DNA of 35,903 bases from an uncultured Candidatus Poseidoniales archaeon (GTDB lineage Archaea > Thermoplasmatota > Poseidoniia > Poseidoniales > Thalassarchaeaceae): contig CACGHY010000012.1 in NCBI GenBank assembly GCA_902573085.1, forward strand, positions 1 through 35,903. The letters are read 5' to 3'. Positions 1 to 9,919 of this stretch are shown piece by piece (position 1 is the first letter of the stretch; every line of letters starts with the position of its first letter). The notes under the pieces were generated by a model that was not told the origin of the DNA, did no database searches, and saw only the letters and a program-made list of their open reading frames with translations. Position numbers and translations under genes: made by a program.

Positions 1-456
1 TTCACCTTGGAAGTCTGGATCGTATGCATCGGGTATCCCATCGCCATCCGAGTCCGATGCAGCCCCGTCATTGGGGTCATTCGGGTAGGGGTCATTCGCG
101 TCGGAGGTACCATCACCGTCGGTATCTGCGTTGTTAGGGTTGGTTCCTGCCTGGTACTCCTCCAAGTTGTCTAGTCCGTCCCCGTCTGGATCCGCAGTGC
201 TGTCGCTGGCAGAGTTGGGATTTAGTCCGTAGTTGACTTCCCACCCGTCCGGCATTCCGTCGTTGTCGGTATCCGCGTTGTTCATGTCTGTCCCAGCAGC
301 CTGCTCCTCCGCATTCGTCAAACCGTCCCCGTCCCAGTCGGCTCCTCCGTCGGAGGGGTCGAGGGGGTCTGAGCCATCGGCTGCTACTCCGGTAGAACCG
401 GCCATCAGCACCAATAGCATGGCTGTCAACAAACTTGCTTTCTTCTGATTGTACAT
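1..456 (-). CDS. Secreted protein with thrombospondin type 3-like calcium-binding repeats (partial, 3' end outside window)
   Basis: The first 152 codons of a gene that runs off the left edge. Residues 1 to about 26 form a signal peptide (lysines, then a hydrophobic stretch ending in VAA before an Asp-rich region), so the product is exported. The rest is a series of Asp-rich repeats of the type DxDGDGLxNxEE and DTDGDGxxDxxDP, the pattern of thrombospondin type 3 and related calcium-binding repeats. These usually give rigid, calcium-stabilised stalks on surface or secreted proteins. The ATG at 456 is preceded by GGAAGTGA seven bases upstream, a good match to the ribosome-binding consensus. The gene lies downstream of the giant surface protein and a zinc-ribbon membrane protein on the same strand, separated by about 250 bp. 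The function of the missing part is unknown. Confidence 0.85.
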   Translation of the reverse strand, partial: MYNQKKASLLTAMLLVLMAGSTGVAADGSDPLDPSDGGADWDGDGLTNAEEQAAGTDMNNADTDNDGMPDGWEVNYGLNPNSASDSTADPDGDGLDNLEEYQAGTNPNNADTDGDGTSDANDPYPNDPNDGAASDSDGDGIPDAYDPDFQGE

Positions 457-462
457 TTGTAA

Positions 463-471
463 TTCACTTCC
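463..471 (-). promoter_or_regulatory. Ribosome-binding site for the calcium-repeat protein
   Basis: Read on the minus strand this is GGAAGTGA, complementary to the archaeal 16S 3' end, about seven bases before the ATG at 456. It supports that start. The rest of 457-706 shows no convincing TATA box or terminator. Confidence 0.5.
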
Positions 472-706
472 TATTTCCGTTTGTCCAGAGTGGTTTGGAT
501 GGTCGCTTAGAGCGAGTCTAGACACGTGGTCGGGGACTGCAAAAACGCTGCACTGAGCGCGATTACAGATGTTTCCGAGCACTCTTAATCCTGTCCTGAC
601 TCCTCCATTTCTTGTCATCCAATCTCACTGGCTTTCTCAGGGAACCCTCCGTTCCCTCTGGGTTTGGAGAGGCATGTTACGTATTTCAAGGATTCCTGCG
701 CTAGTT

Positions 707-1138
707 TCACGGGGTAATCTTTGCCAATTCGGCGAGGAACCTGGTCTTCCCCATTAAGTGAAGGACCGGAACGACGAGCGAGGAAATTGCCAAGACCCCA
801 AAGAAAAGCCCGGACCAGAGCTCGATCCCTCTGCCTATGGAGAAGAATAGTAGCCACCCCATGAGAACCGATACCCAAGGAAGGTGCCTCCTAGTGTAGA
901 GGGACAGCCTGGCATTGAGAATCTCGTCTGAGTACAGCTGCGGGGTGTCTTCGGGATCCGCCAGGCCATGCTCTACCCCGCACCTCCCGCAGACCTGGTA
1001 CCTAGGCCCGTTCCCGGTGATGAACTGGGACTGGGGGTAGTTCTGCTTGCACAACCTGCATATTGGCATTAGGATCGGAACTACCAGCGGAGGATTGTCC
1101 TTCAAGGCTACGGTCTGGGAGCCTGTCTCAGTTGTCAT
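707..1138 (-). CDS. Small zinc-ribbon protein with two membrane segments
   Basis: A 143-residue protein that I cannot assign to a named family. Cys27, Cys30, Cys50 and Cys53 form two CxxC pairs typical of a zinc ribbon. Two hydrophobic segments follow at about residues 85-103 and 107-129. The C-terminus is short and basic. The start at 1138 overlaps the end of the giant surface-protein gene by 11 bases (ATGACAACTGA), which suggests co-transcription and translational coupling. A later ATG at 1069, just before the first CxxC, is also possible. The operon-like link hints at a role in assembly or membrane handling of the large protein, but that is inference only. Confidence 0.75.
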   Translation of the reverse strand: MTTETGSQTVALKDNPPLVVPILMPICRLCKQNYPQSQFITGNGPRYQVCGRCGVEHGLADPEDTPQLYSDEILNARLSLYTRRHLPWVSVLMGWLLFFSIGRGIELWSGLFFGVLAISSLVVPVLHLMGKTRFLAELAKITP

Positions 1139-4100
1139 CCAAGGCGTCGTCAAGGAATGACATGTCGATGGACCCGTCCTCTTCATCAAGCTCGTCTGCC
1201 AGGTCGTTGAGACCCTCGAGTCCGATCTCCTCAGTTTCCGTGCTCAGAATCTCCCCGACCGAGGCATCGGGCTCCCACGACTCGTCCAATTGGAGCTCTT
1301 GCATGGGGTAATCTTCCACATCTTCGATTTGATCCCCTGGGATTCTGTCGGTCTGGCTGAAAATCGAGCTCGAAGCTATCTCCTCCTCCTCCGATATGCC
1401 GAGAGCCTCCCTGGTCAGCTCCTCCTCCAATTCTACCTCCTGTGTCCCCATCTCCCAGGGTTGTGGTGCTGCCCTCTCCCTTGGCCTGATGATTAGGGCA
1501 GCGCCAAGGATGATCATCAGAGCGGAGACCATCAGGATGACGGTATTCAGATCCCCATCCACCAGCTGGTCGAACCAGGACTCTCCCCCAGCTCCAGAGC
1601 CGTCACCGCTTCCTCCTGGGCCCATCTCAGAAAGTGGATATACCCTGACGGAGTCTACGGCTAGCCTGTGAACTTCCCCGTCGAATGCGACTACTGCTAT
1701 CCAGTAGACGGTCGATGGGCTAACTGGGGTCGGACCTAAGGACTCGAAGGACGAGTTCGAGGATGTGATCGATGACTGCACAGTAATGGCGTCCCTTGTG
1801 TCTGAGAATTGCATAGTGCTCGCATAGATCGTGTAGGAACTCACCTGGGGGTCCTCGAGGTCTTTCCAAAGGACTTCGATTCGATTTCCGGATAGATCCC
1901 AGTATGCCATGATCTCGGAGACCTCGGGGAGGTGCATTCCTGGGTCCTGTGAGTTCTCGTCCACCGGGCTTATCATCGATGTCTCAAGATTGTCAGTCCA
2001 TGCGTTTCCTGATGTGTCCACTGGCACTACTGCGACCCAGACTGGAATGTCTGGTTGGATGGCCCCCCCACCAGAGACCGTCTCTAGTAGGGTTCGTCCC
2101 CACTGGGTCCTGTCCAGACTTAGGGCCGGCTCGAGACCCTCGGTACTGTCGAATGGGGCTCCTGCGACGGCGAAAAGGAGGTATTCTCCGATGTCCTGGG
2201 CAGTGCTGGAGGGGAAGGTTACGAATATCCCGTCGCCGGAGTCGGGGGACCTGTCCTCCAAGTCTGGGGCCGCTAGCCTCTCAGGGGGGAGCAAATCTCC
2301 CCTGTTATCTATTGGGGTGACTATAGCCAAGCGGTCGCTCAGGCCTGAAAGGAAGACATTGCCAGCGATGTCATGGATGGTGACCATGACGTAGAGGGGT
2401 ATGTCAGGCGATATTCGAGACGGGGACAAGGAGTCTGGTTCGGAGCCGTACAGGGCGGTCGTAAGAGTCACATCAAGTCTCGGAGAGTTTCCAATCTGCC
2501 TCTGGTCAATTGTCAAGGTGTTGCAGTTTCCACTGGCCTCGCACGATGCATAAACGTCCTTTAGGTCATCCAGAGGGAAGTCCGATGCCCAAACCGTGTA
2601 GTGGCTGAAGTCTTCTGCCATCGTCCTGTCCCAACTGACGTCTATCGCGGTTCCGTCGTCCTCGGGATGGTCCCAGGCTTGCAGGCCAGAGACTAAATCG
2701 GGTGGTGAGAATTCGGATGAGTCTAGCTCGGAGTAGCTCGCCGTTTCTACCACTAGGACATCGTCTAGGTTCTGATTTCCCCAGTCATCCACCGCTACAA
2801 CACCTATCCAGTAGACGATGTCGTTCTGCAGAGTGGTGTTTCCGATTGAGTCAATTATCACCCCATCGGTGGTGCAGTCGGGAATGATCTCTGCTACTGG
2901 CCAGCCGTCTACAGAGGTAGGCGCGGTCCACCCGGATGCTGGGAGGATGTAGATGACGTGATAGGAACAGTCGGCCTCCTGGTTTGGATTCCAACTTACC
3001 TCGATACGGCTTCCCTCGTCGTTGGGGGCGTCGTTGGCGGAGGTCCCGGTGATCGGCAATGGGGCTATCCCGTCATTCAGGCCCCCAGCAGTGACAACAG
3101 GACCCAAGACTGTGGCGTTAGATGGATCGGACTGCCCCGACTCGTCGACGCACACTACTGCGAACCAGTATGGAACGTTCCCTTCTAGCTCAAGAGTGGT
3201 CGAGTTACCAGCAGCGGATGCGTAGTCCATTGGGTCGGAAAGAGCCAGGGCGCTGGTTATCTCCTGCTGGACCGCCCAAATCCTGGTAAATTGAGGGTCT
3301 AACTCCTGGCAGGCTGACCACTCTGCTGTCACGGTTCCGGGAACACCTCCTGATAACGGCTGGACTTTGAGCCATTCTGGTGGAGATGGCACCTCATCGG
3401 TTGGAGTGGCGTTGCCTTCCCACGATACTGGGTCCCCAAGGCTTCCGTCTGGATACTCGATTGCTATTGCGGCTCTATACTGCCTCTGGCCTGATAGGGG
3501 TACCTCTGAGCCATTGCTGTTTCCTGTTTGAAACACGGTGGTAGTCTGAGACCAGTACGGGATTCTCTGGTACGAGGAGAGGTCATCGAGGTCACCCTTG
3601 GTCGGATTCCAGTCTGGGTTGTCAGTGGAGTCCCACAGGTACACTCTGTATGCGTGCCATGCAGAGTCCTGAGCAGGCATCCAGGATGCATGCAGAACCC
3701 CTCCTCCGTCATTGGGCCTGTCATAGAGGCTGGTCATCACAGTGGGAGCCTCCAGTCTCTCCCAGTCGTAAGTTATCCTGATCTTGAGTTTACCATCAGA
3801 AGGTGACTGCATCTGGAGGTGCACAGTAGAGGATAGTGATCCGGGTTGTGTATCGAAAATCGCAGTCTGGAATGCCTCCTCGATACCAGGATCCAGAGAA
3901 GCCAGGTCCCAGCTTCCCGTGTAGTTCAGGTTTGTCGATTTGGCCCATACCCACGACCCACTCTCTGGAGAGGAGAAGGTGAGAGCTCCGGGATAGAGGA
4001 GGATCTCCGAGGAGTTTTGTTGATTCTGGTCAATTGGTATCGTGATGGGGTCATCGGAGGACGCAAACACTGTCTGCATCCCTGGTCTGGTACTTTCCGT

Positions 4101-7100
4101 GATATCCATGGTTCTGTCAGCGAAAATTGCCGTTAGCGGGAAGGCCCGTCTCTGATTCTCTCTAGGAAGCTCCCTGAGGGTCTCCATGGGCTTGAATATG
4201 TGAAGTCCGTCTTCTCCGATTACGGCTAATCCTATCCGCAAGTCTGCATCCCCAGATACCACTCCTGCCATTTCTCCAATCTTGAGGACTCCATGGGCGC
4301 CCGTGGCCTCCACAACGCTAATCTTGCTGGCCGATAAAGCAGCAAGGTGATTTCCATCCGAAGTTAGCCCCGTGATTGGCCAAGCCTGGAGGTCTATGCC
4401 ACCCGGCCCGGCCTCTATTTTCATCGAGGATGCGTTCCAGTGAACTAGCGGCTGGATGGAGGTGGCGATATGCACCCCCCAGAGATCAGTCTCCACGGCG
4501 CTAACGTCGTTGCTTGGAATCATGTCTATGTTGTACGTCCCGTTCGATATATCGGTTCCCAGGTCCCAAGCAGAGACACCTGGCCTTGTCAATCCCTGTC
4601 CGTTATGGGATATGAAGAGGGCGGCGTCGTGGTGGATAGTTACCATCGATCCTGTGGATGTGTCGTTCACCTCCCTGGAGACCGAGTCAGCATAGACGAT
4701 CCCGGAGACGAAGTCTCCGACCAGGCCATCCGTCCTTCCGATCGAGCCTACCATCTCGAGGTTCTGATCCAGGACTATCATACCAGTCGGTCCTCCGACA
4801 AGGACTGTGCCGTTGCCGAGCACAGGGGAAGGAGGCACGAAGAGGTGGTTAGAAATCGGTGTAGGCAGACCGTCGACAGTGGTGATAGGGTCGTCCCAGC
4901 CATACTTTGTCTGGTTCCAAAGGCCTATTCCACCGTGAGTGGAGATTAAGACATGCTCGCCGAACTGAACGAAGTCAGTTACTATGTTGCTGGGTAATCC
5001 GGCCAAAAGACTTCCCTGACCCCACGTGCGAGAGCTCGGATCGAAGGACTGGAAACCAGCGGAGCTGCCGTCCCAGCCCATCAATCCGACGAGCATGTTA
5101 TCTCCATCCATGAGAATCCCGTCCATCTGATTGTGGAGAGATGGTGCTGTTGGTTGGAATGACCTCTGAGAGAGGTTGAACGAAAAGAGCCCGTTCCCAA
5201 CGGTGGAGGCCCATATCTCATCCTCCACCAACATGATCTCGTTTATTGACTCGGTGAATGCGTTGAATCCGTATTGCCAGAAGACTGACCCATTATCCAA
5301 TATTTCCCCCTGTAGAACTGTAGAGGCCAAGTATGAGTACTCAGAAGAACCAACGGTAACCCATACATGAGTCCCGTTCGAAATCATCTCGTGGACCACT
5401 CCGGAGGGAAGGCCGACGAGCTCGTCGAAGCCTCCCTCTATGAGTCCGGTTGAATCCAGCCTGTCCACCCTGTTAATACCAGAAAGGTCACCGGACCTGC
5501 CGATCGCGTAAGAACGTGCAGCAGTGGGTGCTCTGACTATTGAGCATGAGTCCATGCCTTGTCCGATTACCTGTCCGGAAGTAGCCGATGTGCCCGATGT
5601 TAACACACGGGTAATGCCACCATCACCATCGAAGTGGGCGACCAGTAGCAGGTCCTCGTCAAAGAGCATTCCCCCCGGGAAGACTGGGTCCTCCGAGACT
5701 CCCATCTCAGGGGTAAGCGTGTCCAGGAAGTTATTGGATGAGTAGTCGAACCGGTCTATCCCCACATTGTCGGTATCGAATCCCACGTACAGGATGTCAT
5801 TCTGCACGTCGCAGGCGAGTGCTCTTACATCCCTGTCCACCATATTCGAGTTGTCCTCTGTTATCGGCGTGATCCACTCCTCTGTCACGCCATCTCCATC
5901 ATGGTCCGAGAGATCGAAGCGAGCAATTCCCCCGCCAACCGCCCACCATTGCCAAGCGCTGAAGCCTACCGCAATGTGTACAATGTCTTGACAAAGCACG
6001 ATGTCAGCACCATACCCATCGGGGATATCATTAGTATCCACGTCCCAAACAGTCCAGTTACTGTTGTTACCTGAAAGTCTCATTACATGGCCATCGTTAC
6101 CATATCCAGAGGCGGTCCAGAGGTCGCTTCCTACCACTTTCATAGAGTAGAAATCCAACTCAGACTCTTGAGGGAGACCGTCTCCGGGGAGCCATGATGA
6201 GAGCCAACTCTGATTGGTTGGGTCCCACCTAAGAATCCCATTCATACTGGCGAAGAGGTACTCACCTTGGAATTCGACCATTCCCCTGATCCTTCCATCG
6301 ACGTCATCCCATTGATTGAGCAGAGTCATATTCGGGACAGAAAAACGTCTGAGGATATCCTCACCGTAGGCTATCCAAAGCTCGCAGGAAGTGTTTAGTG
6401 GGAAGCAATCTCCTAGGTACTGTGCATTTACCCTGCCTACGTCTCCAATGGTCTGCAAGTCGTTCTCCCAGTCTCCTGAAGTCGTATTCCACCTGAGAAT
6501 AGTGCCTGGGTCTCCAGAGCCGCCCCAACCCGATGTCTCTACTACGCTGATCCAGACTTCATCCCCTATCTGATTCATGCCATGGACCACCCCGTTGAAA
6601 CCAAGACGAGCACCGGCATCGATGGAGGGTAGGGAGGTATTATTGTCTAAGTTAATCCTAGAGACCTCGTCCCTAGTGTTCCAGGGATTTGCCCTTTGTG
6701 GAGAGTAATACATCAAGTTGTCAACAATCAGGATCTCAGCCGGTGAGTAGTTTGGCAGAGTAGGTCCGTCCTGGTTGTTTCCCCTGTCCCACTGAACCAT
6801 TACAGTGCCGTTGACCAGGTCAATTAGGGTAAGGCCAAAGTCTCCTCCAGCCCACATTGTACCCTCTTCCCTTCCCTCTATCAGGACTGTAACATCGTCA
6901 TCGTCTAGTATTCCTTGGGATCCGTCCCAAGAGGATAGCCAGTCTCCAGATGTTAGATTGAAGCGAGCTATCCCGAGGTTCTCAAAGCCGAGGTAAATAG
7001 TGTCGAGGTACTTGTGGACTCTAGCCCTCTCGGTATCGTCTCCTGCCGTCCAAACCTCAACTACTGTCCCATTTGAGGTGTTGATTACTGCGGCACCCTC

Positions 7101-9731
7101 GGTTGTTCCGGCATAGAGTAGGTCGGGACCGATCGGATCAACGGCAATTACGAAGCGAGAAGGCATGCCATCTCCCCCCCCTCCTCCGCCGCCGTTTCCT
7201 CCGGAGGTCCAACAGTCCTCGAGTGTGAACTGCGATTGGGGGTTGTTTGGATCTGGCCAGTTCCACATGCAGGCCCCTCTATTAGTTCCAGCATAGACTC
7301 CTCCGGCATCGCTGGAAACATCGTAGAACTCGAAGGGGTCGTTATTCCATCCAGGAATGCTGGTGGGAAGCAGTTGCCAATTGGAACCGTCCCACCTTGC
7401 CAAGCCCCCGTTTGAGTTGGCACCGGTGTTCTGTACCTCTGAGCCAACCAACAGGCCACCAAAGAAGTCCAATGCTAGAGTGTTCACGTCTTCATCCGGA
7501 ATTCCATTTGGGTCGTCAGGAGTCCACAAATCTATTGTATCGCTTGTCAGCCTGTCGATCAGAAGTATCCCTAGTCCTGGAAGTCCTAGGTAAATCACCT
7601 CTCCATCGACTGCAACGGGAGCCGAGTCTAGATTGTCCACACCGAGAGATTGCCAAGAGCCGATTATAGTGGGAGTGCTTAGATCGATTCTCATTACTCC
7701 AGCATCCTCAGTAGCGATGTATGCGATTCCGAATCTGGTGGCGATGTCCCTGATTCTGTCAGAGTCGAGTCCCTCCGACTCTGAGAATGTCCCGATTATG
7801 TTGTTCGAGTCAGTAGAATAGAGTGATATCCCTGCGTCTAAGTGTCCGATGACTAAAGTTGCAGTATTGGAGTCGAAGGCCAGACTGGTGATCGATTCAG
7901 AGTTGGTTCCCTGGATTTTTCCGAAGTGTGAACCATCTACGTTGCTCAGCCTGTGGACTCCACTACCAGAGGTTCCAATCCAGACCCAACCGTCTTCGTC
8001 TTGTTCTATCGAAGTGATTGAAACCTCTCCAGACTCTATCGAAGGGATGCTGTCTGAGATATCCACGGGCTCCTTCCAGAGGTTTTCTCTCCTGTCCATC
8101 ATGTCAATGGTCGTTCCAGAGGCAATCCAGAACTCGCCTGCTTCTCCGTCATCTATTATCGCAGTGATTTGTACATCCTCGATCGAAGGGCTACTGACTA
8201 GTGGGAAGGATCCGTCTGAGGCATCGCCCAGGATTCTTCCCATCGTTCCCGAGGAGTCGCCAATTATTGCCAAAGATTCCGATGGGGAGCGAGATTGTCC
8301 TCCTGGCCAAGGGCTGATACTGTTTCCAGATCCTGATAGTCCCAAATCGGACAGGGAGATTTCGCTGCTAAAGAGCAAGACATCGGTATCGTACGTCTGA
8401 ACCTGCTGCTCGCCCAGAATGTAAAGCCATCCCGGGGTGACAGCCAGACCGATTGTGATGTCAGAAGACAGCCAATTAGATGAAGTCCAAGATGGAATCC
8501 AGGACTCAGAAGAGATGTCGAACCTGTCTATCCCAGAGTCAGAAGTTGCTATGTAAAGGATATCATCGGAAACGGCGATGTCTGCGATCGAATTCCCAGA
8601 GAGTATGTTGGAATCGTCCCAAACTAAGTTTCTCTCGACCACTATTGACGTTGGATCTCCAGATGAGACGTTGTACTCTATCACCCTGATGCCATGGTCC
8701 TCTGTTGCCAAGAACAGTTTCCTGCCATCGATGTGCAATTCCAATGGAGTTTCTTCCTGGAAATTAGAGCAGAAATCTAGAGACTTCCAGAGAGATCCCT
8801 TGGCGGGCATCAGATAGTGAATTGCGCACTCAGATGCTCCCCACAATACTCCGAATATGTCAGTTGCCAACGCAAGAATTGGGTCTGTCAATGATGAATT
8901 GATTTCCTCAGGGAAGTCTGAAACATAATCTGAGTCGGATAGGCGCATGGCAGTTACGTTACCTCCTTCGTCACCGATGTATAGCATGTCCCTGTTAGGG
9001 TCCGTGGCGATGGACCTCCCAGATATATCTGGGATTATGTCAATGATGCGCTTGTTTGCGTTGTCATCCAACACCAGCAAATCATCGTCTACCAGAATGT
9101 ATAGCCTCCCATCGAATGGATTGTATGCACTACCATGGATTGAGACCTCGATCGGGCTGAATGATAGCTTTGGATCAACGGGACGGAGGGCCTGAATAAC
9201 CAAATCTGTGATTTCAATTCCAGTTGGAATTTGCCAAGATGCGTCACTGATTGTGTTTGGCTTTAGGGATGAGTCGAGAATGCCGTCCACAAGGCTTGGT
9301 GAGTTGTCTGAGAAGGCGTTCTGCCTCCCCATATCACCACGTCCGCTCCAATCCAAAATACTAGTCTGGGTGTCAATGACTGCGATCTGAGGTTGGTTCA
9401 CCCAATATCCATCGCTTCCGTTAACGGCCACTTCGAAAGTCAGGTTGTCAATCACAGCACCAGGTGCGAACTCCATGAAAAAATCAGAAAGTGCGGGAGT
9501 CCCGTTGTCAGGGTCTGATCCGATGGCATCTAGGGTAATCCAACCAGTGTCATTGCTGCCATTTACTCCCCATGACTTGCTGGAAATATAGTCGGTACCT
9601 ATGTGATCTGATTCCAACATTTCCAAGTCTGATCGAGGGGAGTGATTTGCACCCCATGGGAGTAAAATCATCAGAGTAACTAAGCCAATTGCCTTGGCTC
9701 TCTCACCGTTTGTCTTGCCACTGGCGTACAT
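1128..9731 (-). CDS. Giant cell-surface protein: beta-propeller repeats, fibronectin type III-like domains, C-terminal membrane anchor
   Basis: A 2867-residue protein. Residues 1 to about 28 are a signal peptide. Residues about 190-1860 contain many short repeats of the kind W(I/V)GTxxxGvxRl or LyiGxxxxGidrfd, the signature of two-component-regulator-type and related beta-propellers; there appear to be several propellers. A glycine-rich linker lies near residue 845. Residues about 1990-2690 hold roughly six fibronectin type III-like domains, recognisable by repeated xIxVSWxxxxxxDxxxYxVyas blocks. A single membrane segment at about 2728-2748 is followed by Arg-rich residues and a 119-residue strongly acidic tail predicted to be cytoplasmic. 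No histidine kinase or DNA-binding domain is attached, so it is probably not a sensor kinase. Binding of glycans, proteins or cells at the surface is a reasonable guess. It is the first gene of a minus-strand run. Confidence 0.9.
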   Translation of the reverse strand: MYASGKTNGERAKAIGLVTLMILLPWGANHSPRSDLEMLESDHIGTDYISSKSWGVNGSNDTGWITLDAIGSDPDNGTPALSDFFMEFAPGAVIDNLTFEVAVNGSDGYWVNQPQIAVIDTQTSILDWSGRGDMGRQNAFSDNSPSLVDGILDSSLKPNTISDASWQIPTGIEITDLVIQALRPVDPKLSFSPIEVSIHGSAYNPFDGRLYILVDDDLLVLDDNANKRIIDIIPDISGRSIATDPNRDMLYIGDEGGNVTAMRLSDSDYVSDFPEEINSSLTDPILALATDIFGVLWGASECAIHYLMPAKGSLWKSLDFCSNFQEETPLELHIDGRKLFLATEDHGIRVIEYNVSSGDPTSIVVERNLVWDDSNILSGNSIADIAVSDDILYIATSDSGIDRFDISSESWIPSWTSSNWLSSDITIGLAVTPGWLYILGEQQVQTYDTDVLLFSSEISLSDLGLSGSGNSISPWPGGQSRSPSESLAIIGDSSGTMGRILGDASDGSFPLVSSPSIEDVQITAIIDDGEAGEFWIASGTTIDMMDRRENLWKEPVDISDSIPSIESGEVSITSIEQDEDGWVWIGTSGSGVHRLSNVDGSHFGKIQGTNSESITSLAFDSNTATLVIGHLDAGISLYSTDSNNIIGTFSESEGLDSDRIRDIATRFGIAYIATEDAGVMRIDLSTPTIIGSWQSLGVDNLDSAPVAVDGEVIYLGLPGLGILLIDRLTSDTIDLWTPDDPNGIPDEDVNTLALDFFGGLLVGSEVQNTGANSNGGLARWDGSNWQLLPTSIPGWNNDPFEFYDVSSDAGGVYAGTNRGACMWNWPDPNNPQSQFTLEDCWTSGGNGGGGGGGDGMPSRFVIAVDPIGPDLLYAGTTEGAAVINTSNGTVVEVWTAGDDTERARVHKYLDTIYLGFENLGIARFNLTSGDWLSSWDGSQGILDDDDVTVLIEGREEGTMWAGGDFGLTLIDLVNGTVMVQWDRGNNQDGPTLPNYSPAEILIVDNLMYYSPQRANPWNTRDEVSRINLDNNTSLPSIDAGARLGFNGVVHGMNQIGDEVWISVVETSGWGGSGDPGTILRWNTTSGDWENDLQTIGDVGRVNAQYLGDCFPLNTSCELWIAYGEDILRRFSVPNMTLLNQWDDVDGRIRGMVEFQGEYLFASMNGILRWDPTNQSWLSSWLPGDGLPQESELDFYSMKVVGSDLWTASGYGNDGHVMRLSGNNSNWTVWDVDTNDIPDGYGADIVLCQDIVHIAVGFSAWQWWAVGGGIARFDLSDHDGDGVTEEWITPITEDNSNMVDRDVRALACDVQNDILYVGFDTDNVGIDRFDYSSNNFLDTLTPEMGVSEDPVFPGGMLFDEDLLLVAHFDGDGGITRVLTSGTSATSGQVIGQGMDSCSIVRAPTAARSYAIGRSGDLSGINRVDRLDSTGLIEGGFDELVGLPSGVVHEMISNGTHVWVTVGSSEYSYLASTVLQGEILDNGSVFWQYGFNAFTESINEIMLVEDEIWASTVGNGLFSFNLSQRSFQPTAPSLHNQMDGILMDGDNMLVGLMGWDGSSAGFQSFDPSSRTWGQGSLLAGLPSNIVTDFVQFGEHVLISTHGGIGLWNQTKYGWDDPITTVDGLPTPISNHLFVPPSPVLGNGTVLVGGPTGMIVLDQNLEMVGSIGRTDGLVGDFVSGIVYADSVSREVNDTSTGSMVTIHHDAALFISHNGQGLTRPGVSAWDLGTDISNGTYNIDMIPSNDVSAVETDLWGVHIATSIQPLVHWNASSMKIEAGPGGIDLQAWPITGLTSDGNHLAALSASKISVVEATGAHGVLKIGEMAGVVSGDADLRIGLAVIGEDGLHIFKPMETLRELPRENQRRAFPLTAIFADRTMDITESTRPGMQTVFASSDDPITIPIDQNQQNSSEILLYPGALTFSSPESGSWVWAKSTNLNYTGSWDLASLDPGIEEAFQTAIFDTQPGSLSSTVHLQMQSPSDGKLKIRITYDWERLEAPTVMTSLYDRPNDGGGVLHASWMPAQDSAWHAYRVYLWDSTDNPDWNPTKGDLDDLSSYQRIPYWSQTTTVFQTGNSNGSEVPLSGQRQYRAAIAIEYPDGSLGDPVSWEGNATPTDEVPSPPEWLKVQPLSGGVPGTVTAEWSACQELDPQFTRIWAVQQEITSALALSDPMDYASAAGNSTTLELEGNVPYWFAVVCVDESGQSDPSNATVLGPVVTAGGLNDGIAPLPITGTSANDAPNDEGSRIEVSWNPNQEADCSYHVIYILPASGWTAPTSVDGWPVAEIIPDCTTDGVIIDSIGNTTLQNDIVYWIGVVAVDDWGNQNLDDVLVVETASYSELDSSEFSPPDLVSGLQAWDHPEDDGTAIDVSWDRTMAEDFSHYTVWASDFPLDDLKDVYASCEASGNCNTLTIDQRQIGNSPRLDVTLTTALYGSEPDSLSPSRISPDIPLYVMVTIHDIAGNVFLSGLSDRLAIVTPIDNRGDLLPPERLAAPDLEDRSPDSGDGIFVTFPSSTAQDIGEYLLFAVAGAPFDSTEGLEPALSLDRTQWGRTLLETVSGGGAIQPDIPVWVAVVPVDTSGNAWTDNLETSMISPVDENSQDPGMHLPEVSEIMAYWDLSGNRIEVLWKDLEDPQVSSYTIYASTMQFSDTRDAITVQSSITSSNSSFESLGPTPVSPSTVYWIAVVAFDGEVHRLAVDSVRVYPLSEMGPGGSGDGSGAGGESWFDQLVDGDLNTVILMVSALMIILGAALIIRPRERAAPQPWEMGTQEVELEEELTREALGISEEEEIASSSIFSQTDRIPGDQIEDVEDYPMQELQLDESWEPDASVGEILSTETEEIGLEGLNDLADELDEEDGSIDMSFLDDALDDN

Positions 9732-9758
9732 GGAACAAAGCGAGTCCCTCGTTGTGGA

Positions 9759-9766
9759 ATTTATGA
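9759..9766 (-). promoter_or_regulatory. Possible TATA box for the giant surface-protein gene
   Basis: On the minus strand the sequence is CATAAATT, about 28-35 bases before the ATG at 9731. That spacing would place the transcription start at or just before the ATG, giving a leaderless mRNA. No ribosome-binding site is visible before this ATG, which fits. Assigned by eye only. Confidence 0.35.
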
Positions 9767-9836
9767 AGGGTAGGGGTAGTCGTCCGTGACTTGCTCATCA
9801 TCTGAAAAATGCTGGATGTAAAAAAACCGTAAACAA

Positions 9837-9849
9837 GGCCATATTGGCC
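9837..9849. promoter_or_regulatory. Perfect palindrome in a divergent promoter region (candidate operator)
   Basis: GGCCA-TAT-TGGCC: five-base arms around a three-base centre. It lies between the surface-protein gene (start 9731) and the malic enzyme gene (start 9920). The size and symmetry suit a dimeric helix-turn-helix regulator, but a 13-bp palindrome can occur by chance. Confidence 0.3.
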
Positions 9850-9908
9850 GATAATCACACGATGATGAATAGGATAGCATCAAAGGAGATGGTTGTTCCC
9901 GGATGTCC

Positions 9909-9915
9909 GAGGTGA
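9909..9915 (+). promoter_or_regulatory. Ribosome-binding site that fixes the malic enzyme start
   Basis: GAGGTGA lies four bases before the GTG at 9920. It favours this GTG over the in-frame TTG at 9893, and the resulting protein length matches the family. Confidence 0.55.
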
Positions 9916-9919
9916 CACT

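Noticed and set aside
457-706. RNA gene or terminator in the longest intergenic stretch
   Set aside because: No cloverleaf, no clear hairpin, no T-run on the relevant strand.
707-1189. Start of the zinc-ribbon protein at 1189
   Set aside because: It would overlap the giant gene by about 60 bp; ATG 1138 has a short overlap typical of coupled genes.
3528-5000. Long plus-strand open frames opposite the giant gene
   Set aside because: No start signals, no recognisable domains, and composition explained by the complement of the real coding strand.
7184-7191. C8 run inside the giant surface protein as a further frameshift site
   Set aside because: The frame continues intact on both sides; it only encodes part of a glycine-rich linker.
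9791-9880. C-box-like RUGAUGA sequences on both strands in the intergenic region, suggesting a C/D box sRNA
   Set aside because: No D box (CUGA) at suitable spacing downstream on either strand.
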